Source of the DNA: JACDHG01 sp963815295
GTDB lineage: Bacteria > Actinomycetota > Actinomycetes > Propionibacteriales > Nocardioidaceae
DNA length: 64,000 nt
Assembly: GCA_963815295.1 (NCBI GenBank)
Contig: CAWFFZ010000008.1
Coordinates: 744,001-808,000, forward strand
Reading direction: 5' to 3'
The position numbers and the translations under genes were made by a program. Below the pieces are notes generated by a model that did not search any database, was not told the DNA's origin, and saw nothing but the letters and a program-made list of their open reading frames with translations. Positions 1 to 8,172 of the stretch are shown here, piece after piece; the stretch's first letter is position 1, and each line of letters starts with the position of its first letter.

Positions 1-2055
1 TCGTCGCGCGTCCGCTGAAACGGATGCCTGCTCAGCCCGCCGCGACTGGTTGACCGCGAGCAGCCCGGCCACCAGTGCGGCCACGAGCAGAGCCGCGACC
101 CCCGCGAGGAGGCCGCGAAGCCACCGATTCGCGCGGACTAGCGTTCGTGCCCGTTCTTTGGCGGCTATCGCTTCGGACTCCTCCAACCCGGCGGAGGCCT
201 CGATGAACTCGCGTTCGACCGGCGCCATGTCCGCCTCGAGCGCGACCACTCGAGCCAGGCGAACTCCTCGATACAGTTCGCTTTCTGGTCGGCCGAGCGC
301 TGCCCACGCCGCAGCGGCGCCCGCTAGGTGTTGCAGCGCACGGTGGCGCTCCTCGTCCTCCTCCAGCCAGTCCCGCAGCCGCGGCCAAGCGAGGACCAGT
401 GCTTCATGCGCCAGGGTGACCATGCCTTCGTCCGAGGTGAGTAGCCGCGACCCAACCAGACGGTCGACCAGCGCCGCATTCATCGGATCACGCGAGACCA
501 ACTGCTGGGGGACGCGCGCCCGAAGCCGCTCGCCTTCGGGACCCGAGGACACCAGCCGCAGCATCAACCTGCGCAGCGTCGCCTGCTGATCACTCCCGAG
601 CCGGGTGTACAACTCCTCGGCGGTCTGGGACACAGCGCCACGGACCCCGCCGGAGGCCTGGTAGCCGGCCACGGTCAATGTGCGTCCCTCGCGCCGTTCC
701 CAAGTGGCGACTAAAGCGTGGGAGAGCAGCGGCAACGCACCGGGCTCACCCTCTAGGTCGCGGAGCAGCAGGTCGACGAGGCCTGGCTCAACGTGCCAGC
801 CGAAGCGCGCGGCTGGCTCCTCCACGGCCGACCGCAGCCCCGCTGGGCCGAGTGGGCCGAGAAGGAAAAGCCCGCGTTCGACCAGTCGTGACAGATCCGG
901 GTGGTCCGCCACGTCAGGCATCCGGTCAGCGCGCAGGCAGACGACCAGCAGACCACGACGCGCATGCTCGACGAGGTCTTTGAAGAACGCATCACGGGCC
1001 GCCGATTCGACATCGAGGGAGAAAACTTCCTCGCACTGGTCAACCACCAGCACTTTGTCCCGACCTGGGTGGCGCGGCTCCGGTCCTGGCGTCACAACGG
1101 TGACCCGACGGCCCTCGCGCTCGAGGGCCGGCACCAGACCGGCGAGCACGAACGACGACTTCCCGACCCCGGAAGGGCCTACCACCACGAGCACGCCTCT
1201 GCCGCGCAGGAGAGCCAGCGCTGAGACGGTCTCGCCGTCGCGACCGAAGAAGGTGTCAGCCCGATCCCGTTCGTAGCTCTGCAGTCCCGGCCATGGACAG
1301 TCCTCACGCGCCTCGTGCTCGCGGTCCACGTCGAGCAAGCTGGGTTCCCGGCGCAGGATCGCCTGTTCCAGTTCGTCGATCGCGGCTCCCGGGTCGAGCC
1401 CCAACTCCTCGCGCAGCAGCGCGCGACAGCGCCTCAGCGAGGCCAGCGCGTCCGCCTGACGGCCTGAGCGCACCTGGGCTAGGGCCAGTTGCTGCCAGCG
1501 ATGCTCCCGAAGCGGATCCAATTCGACCAGGGTCGTCGCCGCCGCCGCCGCGTCCGCGGACCTGCCGCTGGCCAGCAACGCGTCGACCCGCAGTTCCTCG
1601 GCCTGCCGCCGCAGCTCCTGCAGACGCGCAGTCTCGATGGCGGCCACGTCCCAGTGCTCCAGGTCGGCGAAGGGCTGGCCGCGCCACAACACCAACGTCT
1701 CGTCCAGGAGGTGGGCGGCGCGGTCGGGCTGGCGCAGACGGAGCAGCTCGCGGCCACGGACGACCCCGGCCTCGAACGCCGCGGTGTCGAGGTCGGCGAT
1801 GCGCCCGAAGCAGTAGCCGTGGGCGGTCGTCACGATGCCGTCCTGCTCGAGCAACACCCGGAGGCGGGCGACGCAGCCCTGGATCACTTTGGCGCTGGTC
1901 GGCGGAGGACCATCCGGCCACAAGATGTCCTCGAGCCGCTCGGGACTTACCGGTTGCGGACGCTCCAGCAACAGGACTGACAGCACGATCCGGTCGCGCC
2001 GACCCAGTTCCGGACCCTCGTCGACCGACACCGGGCCGAGCACTCGAATGCCCAT
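1..2055 (-). CDS. BTAD/STAND-ATPase membrane-anchored regulator (AfsR/SARP-like), 3' end outside window
   Basis: Partial; 685 codons run without a stop from ATG at 2055 to the window edge. In order: an N-terminal winged-helix region (about residues 1-85, opening MGIRVLGPVSV), a helical bacterial transcriptional activation domain (about 90-235, ending near LLREELGLDPG), and a STAND-type NTPase with Walker A GPSGVGKSS at about residue 292 and VLVVDQCEEVF as Walker B. A hydrophobic segment at about 642-666 (GLLAGVAALLVAALVAG) is followed by NQSRRAEQ. Family knowledge: BTAD-nSTAND proteins with a transmembrane helix usually continue into WD40 or other repeats, so a sensor part probably lies beyond base 1. 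It likely couples ligand sensing and NTP hydrolysis to transcription. It follows a LuxR-type remnant by 32 nt on the same strand. Function is inferred from architecture; no target is visible. Confidence 0.85.
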   Translation of the reverse strand, partial: MGIRVLGPVSVDEGPELGRRDRIVLSVLLLERPQPVSPERLEDILWPDGPPPTSAKVIQGCVARLRVLLEQDGIVTTAHGYCFGRIADLDTAAFEAGVVRGRELLRLRQPDRAAHLLDETLVLWRGQPFADLEHWDVAAIETARLQELRRQAEELRVDALLASGRSADAAAAATTLVELDPLREHRWQQLALAQVRSGRQADALASLRRCRALLREELGLDPGAAIDELEQAILRREPSLLDVDREHEAREDCPWPGLQSYERDRADTFFGRDGETVSALALLRGRGVLVVVGPSGVGKSSFVLAGLVPALEREGRRVTVVTPGPEPRHPGRDKVLVVDQCEEVFSLDVESAARDAFFKDLVEHARRGLLVVCLRADRMPDVADHPDLSRLVERGLFLLGPLGPAGLRSAVEEPAARFGWHVEPGLVDLLLRDLEGEPGALPLLSHALVATWERREGRTLTVAGYQASGGVRGAVSQTAEELYTRLGSDQQATLRRLMLRLVSSGPEGERLRARVPQQLVSRDPMNAALVDRLVGSRLLTSDEGMVTLAHEALVLAWPRLRDWLEEDEERHRALQHLAGAAAAWAALGRPESELYRGVRLARVVALEADMAPVEREFIEASAGLEESEAIAAKERARTLVRANRWLRGLLAGVAALLVAALVAGLLAVNQSRRAEQASVSADARR

Positions 2056-2087
2056 CCAGCCACTGTCCCGCGACGTCCCCTGCGTGT

Positions 2088-2666
2088 TCAATGGCCCGTC
2101 TGGACTAGGCCTCCCGCCAACGCGAAGACCAGCTCGGACTTCGACCGAACGCCGAGCTTCCGGTACACCCGTGTCAGGTGGTACTCAACCGTCTTCTGGC
2201 TTAGGTACGCCGCAGCGGCGATCTCGCGCGTCGGTCGGCCTGTCGCCGCCAGCTCCGCGACGTGCCGTTCGCGAGGAGTGAGATCATCCGTTGCCGCCGC
2301 GTCCCCCGGAGCCGGAGCCTGCGTCGGAGAGCAGGTCCCGTCGATCGCGATGCACAGGGCGTCGAACGCGGACTGGCCGTCGCTTCCGACCATCGAGTGA
2401 GCGCGGGCGCAAGCCAGCGCCAGGTGCGCCAACCGTCGCTCGCGCTCGGTGGCCTCGTGCACGACCACGCGAGCGATCCTGCGGTCCACGATTTCGAGCC
2501 GGTCGGCGGTCTGCCCCACCAGTCCCACATCGGCGGCACGGTCGACCGCCTCGGCACGTAAGCCAAGCAGGACCAGGGCGGCCTCGATCCGGGCGCGCGG
2601 CGCACCGGGCTCGAGCGCAGCGAGCAGGACAGCGGTCGTGAGCGGAGGAGTCAGCCCTGGCGTCAT
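2088..2666 (-). CDS. Truncated LAL-type LuxR transcriptional regulator (remnant)
   Basis: 192 aa from ATG at 2666; an upstream in-frame start at 2798 is possible, but the added residues look non-coding. The C-terminus is a clear LuxR/GerE helix-turn-helix (LTPRERHVAELAATGRPTRE, then LSQKTVEYHLTRVYRKLGV). The N-terminal part (AVDRAADVGLVGQ, then IARVVVHEATERERRLAHLA) resembles the winged-helix segment just after the AAA ATPase of large LAL regulators. The P-loop and most of the TPR region of a typical roughly 900-aa LAL protein are missing. It therefore looks like an internal-deletion remnant that may still bind DNA. It lies directly upstream of the BTAD regulator on the same strand and may be co-transcribed with it. 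Confidence 0.7.
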   Translation of the reverse strand: MTPGLTPPLTTAVLLAALEPGAPRARIEAALVLLGLRAEAVDRAADVGLVGQTADRLEIVDRRIARVVVHEATERERRLAHLALACARAHSMVGSDGQSAFDALCIAIDGTCSPTQAPAPGDAAATDDLTPRERHVAELAATGRPTREIAAAAYLSQKTVEYHLTRVYRKLGVRSKSELVFALAGGLVQTGH

Positions 2667-2813
2667 GGTTGCGAGCCTTCGCGCCCCGGTAACGTCGCGG
2701 TAACGCCTCAGTTCGACCTCGCGCTGGCATGGATCAGCCTGCTCGCGATCGTCGCCGCGGCTGCAGCTCACCATGCGATGTCCGGAGGCGGCCGCCATAG
2801 GCAGTCGCCATGG

Positions 2814-3413
2814 TCAAGAATGCGACGGACGTGCAGCAGGTCGAGTCTCGGCCAAGCCCGTTCTGTACAGGGCGAACGGTGCCTTGTCGTGCATCCCTTC
2901 CATCCCCTCGATCAGACCGGGGCGAAAGATGGTGCCCTGATGCAGCATCCCCAGCCTCTCCATCACTGCGCGCGAGGCGACGTTGATCACTTCGGTGAAC
3001 GCGTAGACCTCAGAGGCGCCGAGTTGATCGCGGGCGAAGCGGAGGCCGGCTCGGCCGATCTCGGTGGCAAAGCCCTGGCCGCGTGCTTCGTCGCGCAGGG
3101 TCCACCCCAGCTCAAGGCAACGCCTGCCTGACAACGAGGTGATGCTCAGACCTCCGCGTCCGACCAGGGCGCGGTCGGTCTGACGGTAGGCAATCCATTT
3201 GCCCACGCCGTCGTCTCGCCATCGCTTGGCCATCGCCTGCGCCCACGCGACCGCCTCGTCCTGGGACCATGACCCCGCCCACCAGTAGGTGACATTGGGA
3301 TCCCCGTGCAAGGTGACGAGATCTGTTGCGTGGCTGACGTCGATCGGGAAAAGCAGCAACCGCTCGGTGGTGATCATCGTCGTACTTGAGTGCCCAGGCT
3401 CCTCTGGGCTCAT
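2814..3413 (-). CDS. GNAT N-acetyltransferase, RimJ/RimL-like
   Basis: 199 aa from ATG at 3413; a start at 3377 (MITTERLLLFPI) fits the usual family N-terminus equally well. The ITTERLLL opening, the GRGGLSI strand, LELGWTLRDEARGQGFATE (the acetyl-CoA binding loop, R-G-Q-G-F-A) and the NVASRAVMERLGM helix are characteristic of RimJ/RimL-type N-acetyltransferases that modify protein N-termini or small amines. The substrate cannot be told from sequence. It is the first of three leftward genes but shows no functional link to the regulators downstream. Confidence 0.85.
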   Translation of the reverse strand: MSPEEPGHSSTTMITTERLLLFPIDVSHATDLVTLHGDPNVTYWWAGSWSQDEAVAWAQAMAKRWRDDGVGKWIAYRQTDRALVGRGGLSITSLSGRRCLELGWTLRDEARGQGFATEIGRAGLRFARDQLGASEVYAFTEVINVASRAVMERLGMLHQGTIFRPGLIEGMEGMHDKAPFALYRTGLAETRPAARPSHS

Positions 3414-3441
3414 GGCCAAGGGCAGGAGTTCGTGGTCTGAC

Positions 3442-4020
3442 TCATCGGCGCGGTCCTCGCTTCCGACGAGACTCGATGCGGCCCCAGGGCTTGAACACGG
3501 CCAGCACCGTGGCCAGCGTGAGTGCGGTCAAGGACACGGCTGGCGGGAAGAACAGGGTGGAAACAGTGCTGTTGTCCGGGCTGCCTGTCCGGAGGTCCTC
3601 ACCGTAGGCGCGGACCTCGTCCATCCCGGGCTGGAGCAGGAACACGATCAGCGTGCACAACACGAGGTTGAGGACCAGCTTGACCGCGACCCACCAGTAG
3701 CGGACCAGCCCCCACTTGGTGCCGAGCCCGAGGATCAGGCCCGAGACAAGGCTGAGCAGTCCGGTGGCGAGCATCGGCCACACCACGAACGTCGCGAGCG
3801 CCTCGTAGGCCAGGCTTCGTGTCTCGACGTCGTTGCTGAACCATCCCGTGAGCACCAAGACGGCGACGATCACGTCGATGCCGATCCACGCACCCGCAGA
3901 CACGATGTGTACGACGAGTGTCGTCTTGCGCCAGCCGCGGCTCAGGCGGCGCGGCCGATCGCGAGAAGCACGATCCGATGATGTCTTGGCCGTGGTTGTG
4001 GGTGCGCCAGTCATGGTCAT
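3442..4020 (-). CDS. Four-helix integral membrane protein (DUF2269/CopD-like)
   Basis: 192 aa from ATG at 4020, with GAGG 8 nt upstream on the coding strand. A basic N-terminus (about 30 residues) precedes four hydrophobic segments at about 33-60, 72-97, 105-128 and 152-170. The pattern HIVSAGAWIGIDV in helix 1 and the short loops resemble small heme/copper-type or DUF2269 membrane proteins; this family link is a guess from pattern only. The C-terminus is strongly basic (RIESRRKRGPRR), consistent with a cytoplasmic tail. No enzymatic motif is visible. Confidence 0.7.
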   Translation of the reverse strand: MTMTGAPTTTAKTSSDRASRDRPRRLSRGWRKTTLVVHIVSAGAWIGIDVIVAVLVLTGWFSNDVETRSLAYEALATFVVWPMLATGLLSLVSGLILGLGTKWGLVRYWWVAVKLVLNLVLCTLIVFLLQPGMDEVRAYGEDLRTGSPDNSTVSTLFFPPAVSLTALTLATVLAVFKPWGRIESRRKRGPRR

Positions 4021-4085
4021 GTTTGAAGCCTCGCGGGAGCGACCGGGGGAAACATCGGCCAGGTGGCCGATAGTCCCCTAGGTCG

Positions 4086-4747
4086 TCACCAGTGTCCGGG
4101 TTGGGAGGATGTCGTCGCCCGCCAGACCGGGGCGATCTCCTTGTCGTAGCGGCGTCCGAAACCCTTCTTGAGGATGAACACCACCGGTCGTGGAACCGTC
4201 GATCGCAGGAAGGCGCGTCCGTCGTCGCTCATGCCGTCGGTGAGCCAGGCGAAGAATCCGCCGGCCACCTTGGGAGGCTGCCGACTGAGCTTCTTCTCCA
4301 CCGCCTTCCACTCCGGTGACTCGAGGTGAGGGAAGAGCGCTGGCTCCAGGTCGTTCTCCTCATGGCTTAGGTGCTGCTCCACCACATTCTGGTGCGGACC
4401 ACACTCTCGCGCGCGGCCGCCGCGTCGGTGGCAGATCCGCTTGCTGCAAAGGCGTCCATGGCGATGCCGCTCTCGGCCAGTGCCTCGGCCATCGCGTGGT
4501 GCTCGGACTCCATCGTCGCGAGGAGATCAGCGTCGACACCCTTGTTCGCAAGCATGGGCCAGATCAGCGCGATCCTCCTGTTCGTGGTGGTGCGTCAGCT
4601 CGTCGCGCAGGTTTCGGTAGGCTCGGTCGAGGTCTCGGGCGCGATCCACATCGCCATCCGCGACCTGACTCAACGCCGATGGAGGCGATCAAAGTCGCGA
4701 CGTACAGCGGCATGGATCAAACGGTTCATCGTCATCGTCTCAGCCAT
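4086..4747 (-). pseudogene. Hemerythrin HHE-domain protein, disrupted by three frameshifts
   Basis: Reading leftward from ATG at 4747, one hemerythrin-domain protein is recoverable only by switching frame three times. MAETMTMNRLIHAAVRRDF breaks near 4672. The helix with DELTHHHEQED runs to about 4572. Then ALIWPMLANKGVDADLLATM and SEHHAMAEALAE run to about 4388, and EQHLSHEENDLEPALFPHL continues to the stop at 4086. The His/Glu ligands of HHE proteins (HHHE, ESEHH, HLSHEEND) are all present, so decay is recent or the indels are sequence errors. The shifts are -1, +1 and -1, unlike the uniform +1 insertions seen elsewhere in the window. Confidence 0.8.
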
Positions 4748-4850
4748 GGCAGCGACCGTATCTGTTCGTCATTCGTTGCGACAGATATTTAGAGTCCGGG
4801 TGTCATTACTGGAGATTGACGCGCAGACCTGGACGTCGCCACACTGATTT

Positions 4851-5213
4851 ATGGACGTCGCCGCCGCGACCGCTCCCGAGGTCGGGATCCCCCTCGGGAT
4901 CTTGATCGGCGTCGTGTCCGGCGGCTGCGCGGTCCTCTTGATCCGAGCGGGATGGGGGCATCCCGACGTCAAAGCGACCCTTCAGGTGGTCGCCCAACTG
5001 CTCGCCATCCCCACGTTCTGGTTCGGCGGGCCATGGCTGACGACAACCATGCTCGCGTCGGTCGAGCCGGCCGAGATCCGCTCGTCGTACTTCCTCGCGT
5101 TGACAGTGGTCTTTGTCCCCCTGGCTGCTATGCCGCTGGTGGCGCTGTCGTGGGATACGGGCCGGAAGATCGCCGCGGGGGAAGCGAAGGCAGCCAGGAG
5201 CGACGATGCTTGA
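4851..5213 (+). CDS. Small membrane protein, unknown function
   Basis: 120 aa, not recognised. Three hydrophobic segments can be seen (about 12-32, 42-65 and 80-100), with IPLGILIGVVSGGCAVLLI first and a charged C-terminal tail (DTGRKIAAGEAKAARSDDA). It overlaps the next gene by 8 nt (ATGCTTGA), so the two are probably translationally coupled. No catalytic or binding motif is visible. Confidence 0.6.
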   Translation: MDVAAATAPEVGIPLGILIGVVSGGCAVLLIRAGWGHPDVKATLQVVAQLLAIPTFWFGGPWLTTTMLASVEPAEIRSSYFLALTVVFVPLAAMPLVALSWDTGRKIAAGEAKAARSDDA

Positions 5214-5580
5214 CACGTGGATGAGCGATGTAGTCGTCGGGCTGTTCGCGTTGCTCTTCGGCTTGGTCTTCCGGCTCATGATGCTGTTCGCTCCTCCGTC
5301 GGAGACGCGGGCGACGAGGCGCGAGGGAGAGACGTGGTGGGAAACGGCGAGGCGGCAGGCTGACGAGGGAGCGAACCTGCCCAAATCTGCGAGGTTCGCT
5401 GCGTTTGCGCTCTACGGTCTGCTCGCCGTCATCATCGTCACTATCCGCATCAGCGCCGTCGAGATGCGCTGGCTCGCCTTCGCTGTGGGGTTCGCCCTCG
5501 GTTTGGCTGTCTTCGAGGTCGTCTTCCGGCTGGCGAAGCGTAGTGCCGCGACGGCGGGCGGCTCCGCGGCAACCACCTAG
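5206..5580 (+). CDS. Small membrane protein, unknown function
   Basis: 124 aa from ATG at 5206, which overlaps the stop of the preceding gene; this overlap decides the start. Hydrophobic segments lie at about 8-26, 65-80 and 88-108, with a charged stretch between the first two (ETRATRREGETWWETARRQ). The two-gene pair looks like a small membrane unit, but neither member is recognised. It converges on the DeoR-type gene at 5607; the 26-nt gap contains a short inverted pair GACGTGC/GCACGTC that could serve as a weak bidirectional terminator. Confidence 0.6.
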   Translation: MLDTWMSDVVVGLFALLFGLVFRLMMLFAPPSETRATRREGETWWETARRQADEGANLPKSARFAAFALYGLLAVIIVTIRISAVEMRWLAFAVGFALGLAVFEVVFRLAKRSAATAGGSAATT

Positions 5581-5606
5581 ACGTGCCTGCCGGTCAGACC
5601 TGCACG

Positions 5607-6428
5607 TCAGACGACGATGACGTGGAGCCCCTTGCTGCGTAGGGATTCCAGGTCGTCGTCGGCCGCGCTCGTGTCGGTGACGACGGTCTTGATCGCGGTG
5701 ATGTCGCAGATCCTTGCAAACGTACGACGGCCGAGCTTCTCTGCGCCGGCGACCACCGTGACCTCCGTCGCCCGCCTGACCATCAATGCGTTGATGCTCG
5801 CCTCGCCCTCGTGGAAGCAGGAGGCGCCCATATCGGCGGAGACACCATCGACACCCAGGATCAGGTGGTCCAGCCAAAGCTCACGAACGACCGAGGCAGC
5901 CATCGGACCCATGACCTCATAGGATTGCGGCCTGGCGACACCGCCAAGGGACACCGTGCGGATGTGGGGGCGAAGCACCATCTCGGTGGCGATGTTGAGC
6001 GCGTTCGTGACGACGGTGAGAGACGGTTTCAGTGGGCGGTCGGCAAGGTCGGCGCGAGCGCCCACGCGGCGCGCTGTGGCGGACGTCGTCGTACCGCCGT
6101 TGAAGCCAACCACCTGACCTGGCTTGATCAGGTCGCAGGCAGCGGTCGCGATGCGTTCCTTAGCATCCTGGTCTCCCCGACCGCGGTGCCGGAACGGCAG
6201 GTCGTAGGCGACCGAGGTGGCGACAACTCCGCCATGCGTGCGCGTCGCCAGCTGTTGCTTGGCTAGCGACGTGAAGTCGCGGCGAACCGTCGCCTCTGAA
6301 ACACCGAGCGCCTTCGCCGCCTCTGACACCGAGAGCCGACTTTGTTGGGCGAGAAGATTCAACAGTGAGCGCAGCCGCCATGACCGGTCGCCGCGTGGCT
6401 CGCCGTTGAACTGGTTGGCCTCGCTCAC
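5607..6428 (-). CDS. DeoR-family transcriptional regulator
   Basis: 273 aa from GTG at 6428, preceded on the coding strand by GGGAGG with good spacing. The N-terminal helix-turn-helix reads LSVSEAAKALGVSEATVRRD, the classic DeoR motif. The C-terminal DeoR sensor domain has VGFNGGTTTSATARRV, LTVVTNALNIATEM, LGVDGVSADMGASCFHEGEA and AGAEKLGRRTFARICD. Members of this family bind phosphorylated sugars or amino-sugar derivatives and repress catabolic genes. It is divergent from the GH109-like glycosidase, so it probably controls that locus and itself. Ligand unknown. Confidence 0.93.
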   Translation of the reverse strand: MSEANQFNGEPRGDRSWRLRSLLNLLAQQSRLSVSEAAKALGVSEATVRRDFTSLAKQQLATRTHGGVVATSVAYDLPFRHRGRGDQDAKERIATAACDLIKPGQVVGFNGGTTTSATARRVGARADLADRPLKPSLTVVTNALNIATEMVLRPHIRTVSLGGVARPQSYEVMGPMAASVVRELWLDHLILGVDGVSADMGASCFHEGEASINALMVRRATEVTVVAGAEKLGRRTFARICDITAIKTVVTDTSAADDDLESLRSKGLHVIVV

Positions 6429-6638
6429 TCCATGCCTCCCTCGATCTGGCCGGTGATCAGACGGCGCTCAAACAGGGCTAGGAGATCGGTCACCACGGGA
6501 ACGATACAGAAACGGTGCACGCGTGAGTGGGACCCCGGGAACCGCCCCGGTCGGAACTCACTCACTGAAGTCGAGCGGTCTCGAGCAGTAACGGGCTGTG
6601 ATCGAATCTGATCGGTTGGCATTAGGTACAAGCATCTA

Positions 6639-6668
6639 TTGACACTCTTTTCTTGTCCACGCTAGCGT
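6639..6668 (+). promoter_or_regulatory. Promoter of the GH109-like gene, with possible DeoR operator upstream
   Basis: TTGACA at 6639-6644 and TAGCGT at 6663-6668, spaced 18 nt, match a housekeeping sigma promoter; the start codon is at 6726. Just upstream, GATCGAATCTGATCGG (about 6600-6615) contains a repeated GATCG half, a candidate operator for the divergent DeoR regulator. The rest of the 297-nt intergenic region (6429-6725) shows no gene. Confidence 0.6.
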
Positions 6669-6725
6669 CGGTTTGAACCCCCTGTGGCGCACCACGCACC
6701 CACGAAAACCCCTCAGGAGTTCGCA

Positions 6726-8141
6726 ATGGCCGACCAGCCGAAGGTCTCTCGACGCTCTGTGCTCGGAGGGGCCCTGGCAACCGGGGCCATCGCCGTGGCG
6801 CCGGGCTTGCCCCGAGCCGACGCAGCGGCAGCAGCCGCACCCACGACTGCTGCCGCGCCGCCCCGGCCCGGCCGCAAGACGATGATCGGCACGCCGTTCG
6901 AGGAGCACGAGACAGTCCGCGTCGGGTTGATCGGCCTCGGCAACCGTGGCATGGGAATGCTCAGCGGCTGGACGGCCGTTCCGGGCTGCGTCGTGACCGC
7001 GGTCTGCGACATCCGCGCCGACAGGGCCACGGCTGCGGCCAACGAGGTCGTGCGGCTCGGCAAGGAGCGCCCCACTGAGTACGGCGGATCCTCGTCGTCA
7101 TACCAGCAGCTGGTGCGAGACTCCGACGTCGATCTCGTGTACGTCGCGACGCCATGGGAGTTCCACTACACCCACGGGCGTGCGGCTCTCGTGGCCGGCA
7201 AGCACGTCGGTGTCGAGCTGCCGATCGCGACCGAGCTCGAGGAGCTTTGGGACCTGGTCGACCAGTCTGAGAAGAGCCGCAAGCACCTGTGGCTGATGGA
7301 GAACTGCAGCTACGGACAGAACGAACTGGCAATGCTCAAGATGGCCCACGAGGGAGTCTTCGGGGAGATCACCGACGGGCACGGCGGCTACTTGCATGAC
7401 CTGCGCGAGCTGTTGTTCTCGGACACCTACTACACCGACACCTGGCGCCGGCAGTGGCACACACGCAGCACCGCCAGCCTCTACCCGATGCACGGGCTGG
7501 CCCCCATCGCCGCGTGCATGGACATCAACCGTGGCGACCGGATGACGACCTTGGCCGCGACCGCCACCGCACCTCGCGGGCTTGCCGACTACAGGGCTCG
7601 TTTCATGCCGCCGGGTCACCCGTCCTGGGACGAGGTCTACATCAACGGCGACCTCGTCACCTGTCTGATCGAAACACACGGCGAGCGGATCATCCGCGCC
7701 GAGCACCAGGTGAGCTCGCCACGGCCCTACAGCCGGATCAACAGCCTGGCCGGAAGCCGCGCCATCGTGGAGGACTACCCTGCGCGCATCTACGTCGAGC
7801 CCGACCACAGCGGCCACGAGTGGCGTGACTTCACGCCGTACCGCGACGAGTACGACCACTGGCTGTGGAAGAAGGTCGGCGACGACGCCGAGAACAACGG
7901 CGGCCACGGCGGCATCGACTACATCCTGCAATGGCGGATCGTCCAGCAGATGCGAGTCGGCCTGGTGCCTGACATCGACGTCTACGACTCCGCGGCATGG
8001 TGCTCGGCGGTTCCCCTGAGTGCGAAGTCGCTGGAGAAGGACGGCCAGCCCGTCGACGTACCCGACTTCACCCGCGGTCTCTGGATGAGGCCACGCGTCG
8101 GTCTGGACTCCCGCGAGACCGACATGCCGCCGGTCGAGTAA
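6726..8141 (+). CDS. Tat-exported Gfo/Idh/MocA-fold glycosidase, GH109-like (alpha-N-acetylgalactosaminidase family)
   Basis: 471 aa. ATG at 6726 is chosen because CAGGAG lies 7 nt upstream; an in-frame ATG at 6684 lacks a site. A twin-arginine signal (VSRRSVLGGALATG, then a hydrophobic stretch and an Ala-rich cleavage region) directs folded export. The Rossmann part opens VRVGLIGLGNRGMGML. YVATPWEFHYTHGRAALVAG, ENCSYGQNELAMLKMAHEGV, GYLHDLRELLF and YPMHGLAPIAACMDINRGD follow the GH109 pattern, where a bound NAD(H) allows an oxidation-elimination route for glycoside cleavage. It is likely to act outside the membrane on N-acetylgalactosamine-containing glycans, but substrate is inferred. It is followed by a secreted NEW3-domain protein and is divergent from a DeoR repressor. 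Confidence 0.85.
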   Translation: MADQPKVSRRSVLGGALATGAIAVAPGLPRADAAAAAAPTTAAAPPRPGRKTMIGTPFEEHETVRVGLIGLGNRGMGMLSGWTAVPGCVVTAVCDIRADRATAAANEVVRLGKERPTEYGGSSSSYQQLVRDSDVDLVYVATPWEFHYTHGRAALVAGKHVGVELPIATELEELWDLVDQSEKSRKHLWLMENCSYGQNELAMLKMAHEGVFGEITDGHGGYLHDLRELLFSDTYYTDTWRRQWHTRSTASLYPMHGLAPIAACMDINRGDRMTTLAATATAPRGLADYRARFMPPGHPSWDEVYINGDLVTCLIETHGERIIRAEHQVSSPRPYSRINSLAGSRAIVEDYPARIYVEPDHSGHEWRDFTPYRDEYDHWLWKKVGDDAENNGGHGGIDYILQWRIVQQMRVGLVPDIDVYDSAAWCSAVPLSAKSLEKDGQPVDVPDFTRGLWMRPRVGLDSRETDMPPVE

Positions 8142-8172
8142 CCAGCTCACCCAACCGTCGACGGGAGACACC

